A DNA stretch of 64,000 nucleotides, taken from contig CAZMFQ010000006.1 in NCBI GenBank assembly GCA_964565645.1, forward strand, positions 62,001 to 126,000, given 5' to 3'. Each line of letters begins with the position of its first letter. The first letter of the stretch is position 1. The notes under the pieces were generated by a model, which ran no database searches, was not told the DNA's origin, and saw nothing but the letters and a program-made list of their open reading frames with translations. The DNA is from JAHIQC01 sp964565645. GTDB lineage: Bacteria; Actinomycetota; Coriobacteriia; Anaerosomatales; JAHIQC01. The translations under genes and the position numbers were made by a program. Positions 6,956 through 14,114 of this stretch are shown piece after piece.

Positions 6956-8686
6956 ATGCTTCAACTGCTCAAGACCTATCTGCGGCCCTACCGCAAGGAG
7001 CTCGCGATCGTGATCGTCCTGCTGTTCGTGCAGGCCATCGCGAACCTGTATCTGCCGGAGCTCAACGCCGACATCATCAACAACGGCGTGGCCAAGGGCG
7101 ACACGGCCTACATCTGGCGCGCCGGCGGCATCATGGTGGCGGTGACCGCGCTTCTGGGCGTCGGCTCCATCGTCTCGGTCTACTATGGTTCCCGGACGTC
7201 TATGGCGTTCGGCCGCGACGTGCGTTCCGCGCTGTTCCGGCGCGTCCAGAGCTTCGCGCAGACCGAGCTCAACATCTTCGGCACGCCGTCTCTCATCACG
7301 CGCAACACCAACGACGTCCAGCAGGTCCAGATGGTGCTCGTGATGATGCTCAACGTGATGATCCTTGCGCCCATCATGGCCATCGGCGGCATCATCATGG
7401 CCATCCGCCAGGACGTCGCGCTGTCTTCGATGATCGCGGTGATCCTCCCGCTCATGGCGGTGATCATCGGTGTGATGCTGCGCGCGGCCATGCCGCTGTT
7501 CAAGTCGATGCAGATCAAGATCGACCGCGTGAACCAGGTCATGCGCGAGAAGCTCTCCGGCGTGCGCGTCATCCGTGCGTTCGTGCGCACCCGCTTCGAG
7601 GAGGAGCGCTTCGATGCGGCCAACCGTGATCTCACCGACACCCAGCTCAAGATCAACCGGATGTTCGCGCTCATGCTCCCGTTGCTCATGGCGATCTTCA
7701 ACTTCTCGAGCGTCGCGATCATCTGGTTCGGCGCCTACCGCGTGGACAGCGGCGCGATGCCCATCGGCAACCTGACCGCGTTCCTCGCCTACATCATGCA
7801 GATCCTCATGTCGGTCATGATGGCCGTCATCATGTTCGTCATGGTCCCGCGCGCGGCCGCCTCCGGCGCACGCATCAAGGAGGTGCTCGACACCCCCTCG
7901 AGCGTCGTCGACCCCGAGACCCCGACCGCCGAGACCGGCGAGAGCGGCTACATCGAGTTCCGGGACGTCTCGTTCGGCTACCCGGGCGCCGAGGAGGACG
8001 TCCTGTGCGGCGTCTCGTTCGTGGCGGCCCCCGGTGAGACGACGGCCATAGTCGGTAGTACGGGTTCGGGCAAGTCCACGCTCATCAATCTGATCCCGCG
8101 TTTCTACGATGTCACGGGCGGGAGCATCCTCGTCGACGGTGTCGACGTGCGCCAGATGTCGCGCGACCGTCTGTGGGGCCGCATCGGCTTCATCCCGCAG
8201 AAAGCGTTCCTGTTCAGCGGGACGGTCGAGAGCAATCTGCGCTACGGCAAGGAGGACGCCACCGACGAGGAGGTCTGGAGGGCGCTCGAGGTCGCCCAGG
8301 GCCGCACGTTCGTGAGCGAGATGCCCGAAGGTCTTCAGGCCCCGATCACCCAGGGCGGCACCAACGTCTCCGGTGGTCAGCGTCAGCGGCTCGCGATCGC
8401 GCGCGCGCTCATCAAGCACCCCGAGATCTACGTGTTCGACGACAGTTTCTCGGCGCTCGATTTCAAGACCGACGCCCGGCTGCGCGCCGCGCTTCGGAGC
8501 GAGACGCGCGAGGCGACCGTGATCATCGTCGCCCAGCGCGTGAGCACGATCATGGACGCCGACCGGATCGTGGTGCTCGACGGCGGCAGGGTCGTCGGTA
8601 TCGGCACGCACGCCGAACTCATGGAGACATGCGAGACCTACCGCGAGATCGTGTTCTCGCAGTTGACGCAGGAGGAAGTGGCATGA
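6956..8686 (+). CDS. ABC exporter half-transporter, degenerate-site subunit
   Basis: A 576-residue half-exporter: six transmembrane helices in residues 1-310, then an ATPase domain. Walker A is GSTGSGKS (from residue 367), the signature is VSGGQ (471-475), and the Walker B region is YVFDDSFSALD (D495, D496). The catalytic Glu after Walker B is replaced by Asp (D496), as in the TM287-type subunit of heterodimeric exporters. Its signature is canonical, so it completes the active site formed with its partner. The ATG at 6956 is chosen for GAAAGG seven bases before it. Its stop overlaps the partner start (ATGA). Likely a multidrug or lipid exporter controlled by the upstream MarR; the substrate is unknown. 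Confidence 0.92.
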   Translation: MLQLLKTYLRPYRKELAIVIVLLFVQAIANLYLPELNADIINNGVAKGDTAYIWRAGGIMVAVTALLGVGSIVSVYYGSRTSMAFGRDVRSALFRRVQSFAQTELNIFGTPSLITRNTNDVQQVQMVLVMMLNVMILAPIMAIGGIIMAIRQDVALSSMIAVILPLMAVIIGVMLRAAMPLFKSMQIKIDRVNQVMREKLSGVRVIRAFVRTRFEEERFDAANRDLTDTQLKINRMFALMLPLLMAIFNFSSVAIIWFGAYRVDSGAMPIGNLTAFLAYIMQILMSVMMAVIMFVMVPRAAASGARIKEVLDTPSSVVDPETPTAETGESGYIEFRDVSFGYPGAEEDVLCGVSFVAAPGETTAIVGSTGSGKSTLINLIPRFYDVTGGSILVDGVDVRQMSRDRLWGRIGFIPQKAFLFSGTVESNLRYGKEDATDEEVWRALEVAQGRTFVSEMPEGLQAPITQGGTNVSGGQRQRLAIARALIKHPEIYVFDDSFSALDFKTDARLRAALRSETREATVIIVAQRVSTIMDADRIVVLDGGRVVGIGTHAELMETCETYREIVFSQLTQEEVA

Positions 8687-10719
8687 GCGATACCCCCAAG
8701 ACGATGACGGGCGCCCCCGGCGCTCCCAAGGGACCCGCGGCACCGGGCGGTCCCGGACGCGGCCCCGGCGGTCCCGGCGGCGGCGGTTTCGGTCCCGGGC
8801 GACACCTCGGCATGGGCGGACCCGTGGCCAAGCCGAGGAACTTCGGCGCATCACTCAAGCGACTCGGCGGCTATCTGCGACCACAGGCCGTGATCATCGG
8901 CTTCGTGCTGCTCTTCGCGACAGCCAGTGTCGCGCTGAGCATCGTCGGCCCGAAGATGCTCGGCAACGCGACGAACCTCGTGTTCAACGGTGTCGTGGGC
9001 AAGCAGCTCGGCGAGCAGATGCCTCCCGGCACGACCAAGGACCAGGCCGTCGCTGGGCTTCGCGCCGCGGGCAAGACCGAGCTTGCGGACATGCTCGCGA
9101 GCATGGACGTCGTACCCGGCCAGGGTGTGGACTTCCCCGCGGTCCGCAGCCTGCTCACGCTCGTCGCGATCATCTACGCGCTCTCGGCGCTCCTCGGCTG
9201 GTTGCAGCAGTACCTGATGGCGGGCGTGGCGCAGCGCGCCGTCTACCAGCTCAGGCGTCAGACCGATGAGAAGCTCGCGCGGCTGCCGCTGCGCTACTTT
9301 GACACGCAGTCTCGAGGCGACGTGCTCTCGCGCGTGACGAACGACATCGACAACATCGCGCAGACGCTGCAGCAGAGCCTCACGCAGATCATCACGTCGC
9401 TGCTCACCATCATCGGCGTACTCGCGATGATGTTCTGGATCAGCCCGCTGCTCGCGGGGGTGTCCCTTCTCGCGTTGCCGCTATCGGTCGCGGCAGCGAT
9501 GCTCATCGCGAAGCGCTCGCAGACGCAGTTCGCCGCGCAGTGGAAGCACACCGGCACGCTCAACGGGCACATCGAGGAGATGTACACCGGCCATAGCATC
9601 GTGAAGGTCTTCGGCCATCAGGAAGAGGCCATCGCGACCTTCGACGAGGAGAACGAGCTCCTGTACCAGGCGAGCTTCAAGGCGCAGTTCATCTCGGGCA
9701 TCATCCAGCCGTCGATGCAGTTCATCAACAACCTCAACTACGTCGCCATCTGCGTGATCGGCGGGTTGCGCGTCTCGCAGGGGATGCTCTCGCTCGGTGA
9801 TGTCCAGGCGTTCATCCAGTACTCGCGCCAGTTCCAGCAGCCGATCATCCAGACCGCCAGCATCGCCAACGTGCTCCAGTCCACCGTGGCGTCCGCGGAG
9901 CGCGTCTTCGAGCTCCTCGACGAGGCCGAGGAGACGCCCGATGCGCTCGAGCCCGTGCGGCTCGCAAAGATCCAGGGTCACATCGAGATGCGCGACGTCT
10001 CGTTCCGCTACGAGGAGGAGACCCCGCTCATCGAGGACCTCTCACTCGACGCTGTCCCCGGCAGCACGGTCGCCATCGTCGGCCCCACCGGTGCGGGCAA
10101 GACCACGCTCGTCAACCTGCTCATGCGCTTCTACGAGATCGATTCCGGCGCCATCATGATCGACGGCGTGGACATCCGCGAGATGACCCGCGACGACCTG
10201 CGCCGCACGTTCGGCATGGTCCTGCAGGACACCTGGCTGTTCAAAGGCACCATCCGCGAGAACATCGCCTACGGCCGCGAGGATGCGACCGCCGAGGAGC
10301 TCGAGGAGGCCGCGCGCGCCGCGCATGTCGACCACTTCGTGCGCACGCTGCCGGACGGCTACGAGACCGTGCTCGACGACGAGGCGGGCAACATCTCGGC
10401 CGGCGAGCGGCAGTTGCTCACGATCGCCCGCGCGTTCCTCGCCGATCCCGAGGTCCTCATCCTCGACGAGGCGACGAGCTCGGTCGACACCCGTACCGAG
10501 GTGCTCATCCAGGAGGCCATGTCACGGCTTATGAAGGGCCGCACGAGCTTCGTGATCGCGCACAGGCTTTCGACGATCCGCAATGCCGACACGATCATCG
10601 TGATGAACCACGGCAGGATCATCGAGCAGGGCGATCACGACGAGCTCATGGCGGCGCAGGGCTTCTACTGCGACCTGTACAACAGCCAGTTCGCCGACGC
10701 GTTCGACGAGGCGGTGTAG
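8683..10719 (+). CDS. ABC exporter half-transporter, catalytic-site subunit
   Basis: A 678-residue half-exporter that pairs with the preceding gene. A Gly/Pro-rich, low-complexity N-terminus (about residues 9-45) precedes six transmembrane helices, and an extracellular insert (about 107-150) lengthens the first loop. The ATPase domain has GPTGAGKT, a canonical Walker B LILDEATSSVD with catalytic E596, and a degenerate signature ISAGE (571-575) instead of LSGGQ. This complements the partner exactly: one consensus and one degenerate ATP site, the TM288/LmrCD arrangement. The ATG overlaps the previous stop (ATGA), so the subunits are translationally coupled. A convergent gene begins four bases after the stop. 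Confidence 0.92.
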   Translation: MSDTPKTMTGAPGAPKGPAAPGGPGRGPGGPGGGGFGPGRHLGMGGPVAKPRNFGASLKRLGGYLRPQAVIIGFVLLFATASVALSIVGPKMLGNATNLVFNGVVGKQLGEQMPPGTTKDQAVAGLRAAGKTELADMLASMDVVPGQGVDFPAVRSLLTLVAIIYALSALLGWLQQYLMAGVAQRAVYQLRRQTDEKLARLPLRYFDTQSRGDVLSRVTNDIDNIAQTLQQSLTQIITSLLTIIGVLAMMFWISPLLAGVSLLALPLSVAAAMLIAKRSQTQFAAQWKHTGTLNGHIEEMYTGHSIVKVFGHQEEAIATFDEENELLYQASFKAQFISGIIQPSMQFINNLNYVAICVIGGLRVSQGMLSLGDVQAFIQYSRQFQQPIIQTASIANVLQSTVASAERVFELLDEAEETPDALEPVRLAKIQGHIEMRDVSFRYEEETPLIEDLSLDAVPGSTVAIVGPTGAGKTTLVNLLMRFYEIDSGAIMIDGVDIREMTRDDLRRTFGMVLQDTWLFKGTIRENIAYGREDATAEELEEAARAAHVDHFVRTLPDGYETVLDDEAGNISAGERQLLTIARAFLADPEVLILDEATSSVDTRTEVLIQEAMSRLMKGRTSFVIAHRLSTIRNADTIIVMNHGRIIEQGDHDELMAAQGFYCDLYNSQFADAFDEAV

Positions 10720-10722
10720 GGC

Positions 10723-11208
10723 TCAGTCGCCCATGCGGTGCCAGGACACGCTCGGCACCCGTGGGCGCCACTGCATCGCCCGGCGGGCGGCGAAGTAGCC
10801 CAGCGCCGCGAGTATGCCGAAGACGCCGAAGATCGCCGCGGCGATGATGAGCGCGCCGACGGGCCCGATGATGACACGCGAGTTCTCGGAGACCTGGAGC
10901 CGGGGCGTGAGCGCCACGCCGATCCAGCTCCTGCTGACGCTCATGTCGCCCGAGACCGCGGCCGCGTTGTACACGCCTTCGCCGGTCATCGTGCGCGTGA
11001 CGATCGCGGCCACCGCGCTCTGGGTCACGTCGGTGTTGCCCTGGGCGAGTATCGCCGCGGCGGCGCTCTGGGTCAGCGCCGCGTCGCCCTGTGCGTTGAC
11101 GACGCCGCACAGGCTCGTGGCTACGTGCACGTCTTCGTTGCCGGCGACTGAAGCGGCCAGGCCGCTGATGTTCGACTCTTGGGCGGGATGCACGGTCTCA
11201 GCACTCAT
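10723..11208 (-). CDS. Single-span membrane protein with beta-like repeats, unknown
   Basis: I do not recognise this 161-residue protein. Its N-terminal two-thirds has short regular repeats of the form (A/V)xTQSA(A/V)AAI(L/V), preceded by GDAA or GNTD, spaced about 16 residues, which would suit a beta-solenoid or bactofilin-like stack. One transmembrane helix follows (VIIGPVGALIIAAAIFGVFG, about residues 110-135), then a short basic tail. The ATG at 11208 is preceded by AGGAGG at good spacing, which decides the start over an upstream ATG. It converges on the ABC exporter and diverges from guaD. Confidence 0.65.
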   Translation of the reverse strand: MSAETVHPAQESNISGLAASVAGNEDVHVATSLCGVVNAQGDAALTQSAAAAILAQGNTDVTQSAVAAIVTRTMTGEGVYNAAAVSGDMSVSRSWIGVALTPRLQVSENSRVIIGPVGALIIAAAIFGVFGILAALGYFAARRAMQWRPRVPSVSWHRMGD

Positions 11209-11353
11209 GGTGGCCTCCTGTTCACGGGTACAGGGAGACGATTCCCCGAATCGGCGTCGCTCTCGCACCGGGGGGCCGGTGGCGCGCGGGCGGTGAGCGG
11301 GTATCTATCCGATGGCATGGAGGCCCGCCCGGCGGGAGAGCGAGGGAGTCCGC

Positions 11354-11836
11354 GTGCACGATACGAGCGAACAAGAGCGCCACATGCGACGCGCGATCGA
11401 GCTCTCGCGCGAGGGGATGCGCGACGGGTCGGGCGGTCCGTTCGCCGCGGTCGTCGTGCTCGACGGACGTGTGGTGGGCGAGGGCGTCAACCGCGTGACC
11501 GGCGACAACGACCCTACGGCGCACGCGGAGGTCGTGGCGATACGCGAGGCCTGTCGCGCTCTGGGTACCTACTCGCTCGAGGGTGCGATGATCTACGCCT
11601 CCTGCGAGCCGTGTCCGATGTGTCTTGCGGCCATCTACTGGGCCCGGATATCGACCGTGTACTACGCGAACACGACCGAGGACGCCGCGCGCATCGGCTT
11701 CGACGACGCCGCGATCTACCGGGAGCTCACGCTGGACGCGCCGGCACGCGCGGTCGTGCACGAGCGGCTCCTCGGCGATGAGGCACGTGAGGTCTTTGAC
11801 GAGTGGGACGCGTGGGAGGGCAAGACGCGGTACTGA
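11354..11836 (+). CDS. guaD: Guanine deaminase (cytidine deaminase fold)
   Basis: A 160-residue zinc deaminase of the CDA superfamily. It carries the zinc motifs HAE (in NDPTAHAEVVAIR, about residue 57) and SCEPCPMCLAAIYWAR (about residues 83-98). The flanking text (NDPTAHAEV, AIYWAR, GFDDAAIY) matches the Bacillus-type GuaD guanine deaminase rather than TadA: the long C-terminal GFDD region is typical of guanine deaminase. It converts guanine to xanthine and ammonia in purine salvage or breakdown. GTG at 11354 is chosen because GAGGGAG precedes it at five bases. A TATCTA hexamer before it may be the -10 box. It stands alone. Confidence 0.85.
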   Translation: MHDTSEQERHMRRAIELSREGMRDGSGGPFAAVVVLDGRVVGEGVNRVTGDNDPTAHAEVVAIREACRALGTYSLEGAMIYASCEPCPMCLAAIYWARISTVYYANTTEDAARIGFDDAAIYRELTLDAPARAVVHERLLGDEAREVFDEWDAWEGKTRY

Positions 11837-11855
11837 CGCTTGACCTCGGCGTGCC

Positions 11856-12245
11856 ATGGGACTACGTTTTCCGTGGCGGGGGGATCTGCCTGCCGAGGAC
11901 CGGACGGATCGAGTCGCGTGCGTCCTACGGAGGGCAGCCTTCGACGCCATCGATCACATCTGGCAGTGGTGTGCTCTATTCGTGACCGCGGCGTTGTCCG
12001 CCGTGCTGGTCCGCCACTCTCGTGACTCCCGAGCGCTTGTGCTCAGGCCGCGCTGGGCCTCGACGACTTCAGCAGAAGCCGGTATGTGGGCCGGCAAGAT
12101 CGCGGCTCACGCCGCTCATCACAGGTTCGGCGATCACGGCATGCTGCCGCACCTGCAACTCAACATCTGGCGCGTCGGGGTCAAGGGCTCGGGCGTGTCG
12201 TTCCGCGTGCCCGTGCTCAGCGTGTCGGGCAGGCGCGCAGCCTAA
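11856..12245 (+). CDS. Orphan ORF, possible small protein or gene remnant
   Basis: An open frame of 129 codons in an otherwise empty 400-base gap. No ribosome site precedes the ATG, and the first 75 residues have less biased codons and no obvious fold, so they may not be coding. The last 55 residues have host-like codon use and a compact His/Trp-rich pattern (HAAHHRFGDHG, LPHLQLNIW, GVKGSG) that reads like a small conserved domain I cannot name. Its stop shares bases with the stop of the convergent thioesterase gene. It could be a small gene, a C-terminal fragment of a larger lost gene, or chance. Confidence 0.35.
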   Translation: MGLRFPWRGDLPAEDRTDRVACVLRRAAFDAIDHIWQWCALFVTAALSAVLVRHSRDSRALVLRPRWASTTSAEAGMWAGKIAAHAAHHRFGDHGMLPHLQLNIWRVGVKGSGVSFRVPVLSVSGRRAA

Positions 12246-12742
12246 GGGACCTCGACGATCCCCGGGGCCGGGCGTGTATCGGGGAACCACTGCGTCTCGA
12301 AGTCGCCCTCGGCGATCTTGTCGATAGGCAGCTTCATGTACTTGCCGGTCGCCTCGATGGCGGTGCTGCCGTCGGCGAGCACGATACGTCCCGTGCCCTC
12401 GAACAGACGCGAGGAGTCGCGCGTGATCGAGCAGACCGCGCTGACCGTCCCGTCCAGTGGCACCGGCTTGCGGAACTTCACGTTGAGCTCGACGGTCACG
12501 CCCCACACGTCGGGGTCGGTGATGTTGATCGCGCGGCCGATCGCCTCATCGAGCAGGGTCGAGGCGATGCCGCCGTGGAGGCGGCCCGGATAGCCCTGGT
12601 GCTCCTGCGCCGGCTCGAACTGCGCCAGCAGCTCGCCGCTTTCGAGTTCGAGGAAGCGCGCGTGCAGCCCGGAGGAGTTCTCCTGCCCGCACACCATGCA
12701 CATCCGGCTGATGTTCTGTGTCCCGGAAACCTTGCGATCCAT
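12242..12742 (-). CDS. PaaI-type hotdog thioesterase
   Basis: A 166-residue hotdog-fold protein. The N-terminus has MCMVCGQENSSGLHARF, a CxxCG...NxxGLH opening typical of a PaaI/YbgC-like subgroup. The hotdog helix with active-site residues follows in HGGIASTLLDEAIGRA (about residues 55-72). Strands KFRKPVPLDG and a terminal extension WFPDTRPAPG follow. Such enzymes hydrolyse acyl-CoA thioesters, here of unknown chain. The ATG at 12742 follows GGAGGT. The gene diverges from the M28 peptidase gene across a 157-base gap with two direct repeats. Confidence 0.82.
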   Translation of the reverse strand: MDRKVSGTQNISRMCMVCGQENSSGLHARFLELESGELLAQFEPAQEHQGYPGRLHGGIASTLLDEAIGRAINITDPDVWGVTVELNVKFRKPVPLDGTVSAVCSITRDSSRLFEGTGRIVLADGSTAIEATGKYMKLPIDKIAEGDFETQWFPDTRPAPGIVEVP

Positions 12743-12798
12743 CCCGACCTCCGCGCCTCGTCTGCCGGCCGAGTATATCTCGTCGCCCCGATACGGAC

Positions 12799-12864
12799 CC
12801 GCCCGCTGTGCCGTCGCGTTCTCGGCTCGGCGTGGATCCGCCCGCTGTGCCTTCGCGTTCTCGG
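12799..12864. repeat. Two 27-base direct repeats between divergent genes
   Basis: The stretch starting CCGCCCGCTGTGCC and ending CGCGTTCTCGG occurs at 12799-12825 and again at 12838-12864, with one mismatch (G to T at the 15th base) and a 39-base period. It lies in the gap between the thioesterase and peptidase starts. It may be a duplicated operator/promoter segment or a simple local duplication. Confidence 0.7.
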
Positions 12865-12899
12865 GTATCGTCACATCAGGCGGAAGAGCAGGGGGAGCG

Positions 12900-14114
12900 A
12901 TGGACGCCACGGACCTTGAGGGCCGCATGACGGCCCTGCTTCACGAACTGACCGCGTTTCCCGACAGGCATGTGGGCGGACCCGGCAACCACGCGGCTAC
13001 CCGGACGTTCGTCGAGGCGGTCACCGCCGCCGGCTTCGAGGTCCGGCGCACGCCGTTCTCCTGCTTCGAGTGGGAGCACGGCGAGGCGTCTGTCGTGGTC
13101 GATGGCGAGCGGTTCGCGCTCGAGGTCGGCCCGTTCTCGCTTCCGGCGTCAGCGTCCGGCCCGCTCGTGGTGGTGCATACCGCCGAGGAGCTTGATGCCG
13201 TAAGCGATCCGGGGGCGGTGCTGCTGCTCATCGGTGAGATCGCGAAGGGGCAGGTCATGCCCAAGAACTTCACGTTCTACAACCCGGAGAGCCACAAGCG
13301 TATCGTGCGCGCCCTCGAGGCGGCCATGCCGCTCGCGGTCATCGCGGCGACCGGCACCGACCCGGGGATGGTCGGTTCGCAGTACCCGTTCCCGCTGTTC
13401 GAGGACGGCGATCTGGATGTGCCCAACACCTACATGCGCGATATCGACGGGGAGAGGCTCAGTCGGCATGCGGGTGCCCCGGCCGAGGTGAGCATCGACT
13501 CGCGCAGGGTGTCGGCGGGCGCCGAGCATGTCGTGGCGTCACAGCCCGGCGACCGGCCGGGACGGATCGTGCTCTTCGCGCACATCGACAGCCGCGTGGG
13601 TTCGCCCGGCGCGCTGGACAACGGCAGCGGTGTGGCGGCCCTCATCGGCGCGGCGGAGCTGCTTTCCGGACGCAGGCACGGTCCGACGCTCGAGATCGTG
13701 CCCCTCAACGGTGAGGACGACTACGCGAACCCCGGTGAGCTCATGTGGGTCGGGGAGAACGAAGGTCGGTTCGAGGAGATCGTCGTGGGGCTGAACGTCG
13801 ACGACGCCGGACTCGCGGGCTTCGGCACGCACGTCTCGTTCTACGGCTGTCCCGAACCGATGCGAGCGCTCGTGCTGGACGTGGCGGGACGTTTCGACGG
13901 TTTCGCCGAGGGGCCGCAGTGGTTCCAGAGCGACCATGCGATCCTGGGGCTGCACCGTGTCCCGGCCATCGCGCTCACCTCGGCCGGGATGCAGGAGTTC
14001 ATGGAGCGCTACGCGCACAGCGAGCGTGACACGGTCGAACTCGCGGATGCCGCGGTGATCGCGGATGTCGCACGGTTCCTTGCGGCGACCGTCGAGGCAC
14101 TCTCGGGGGATTAG
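12900..14114 (+). CDS. M28 family metallopeptidase
   Basis: A 404-residue zinc peptidase of the M28 (aminopeptidase Y/PSMA) type. Metal and catalytic residues are visible in order: AHIDSRVGSPGALDNGSG (His and the bridging Asp, about residues 225-245), LNGEDDYANPGE (catalytic and metal acids, about 265), NVDDAG (Asp, about 300) and the C-terminal AHSERDT (His, about 378). The region before the catalytic core looks like a PA-like insert (residues 60-150). No signal peptide is visible, so it is probably cytoplasmic. The ATG at 12900 follows AGGGGGAG. Its last bases overlap the end of the convergent ccoI gene by four bases. Confidence 0.85.
   Translation: MDATDLEGRMTALLHELTAFPDRHVGGPGNHAATRTFVEAVTAAGFEVRRTPFSCFEWEHGEASVVVDGERFALEVGPFSLPASASGPLVVVHTAEELDAVSDPGAVLLLIGEIAKGQVMPKNFTFYNPESHKRIVRALEAAMPLAVIAATGTDPGMVGSQYPFPLFEDGDLDVPNTYMRDIDGERLSRHAGAPAEVSIDSRRVSAGAEHVVASQPGDRPGRIVLFAHIDSRVGSPGALDNGSGVAALIGAAELLSGRRHGPTLEIVPLNGEDDYANPGELMWVGENEGRFEEIVVGLNVDDAGLAGFGTHVSFYGCPEPMRALVLDVAGRFDGFAEGPQWFQSDHAILGLHRVPAIALTSAGMQEFMERYAHSERDTVELADAAVIADVARFLAATVEALSGD

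Noticed and set aside
8173..8682. N-terminal extension of the second ABC exporter gene
   Set aside because: It overlaps the first exporter in another frame; the ATG at 8683 overlaps the upstream stop and precedes the normal exporter layout.
6674..8854. 726-codon minus-strand frame opposite the first ABC exporter gene
   Set aside because: Composition is mirror-coding (His/Asp/Arg-rich) and the sense strand encodes a complete exporter.
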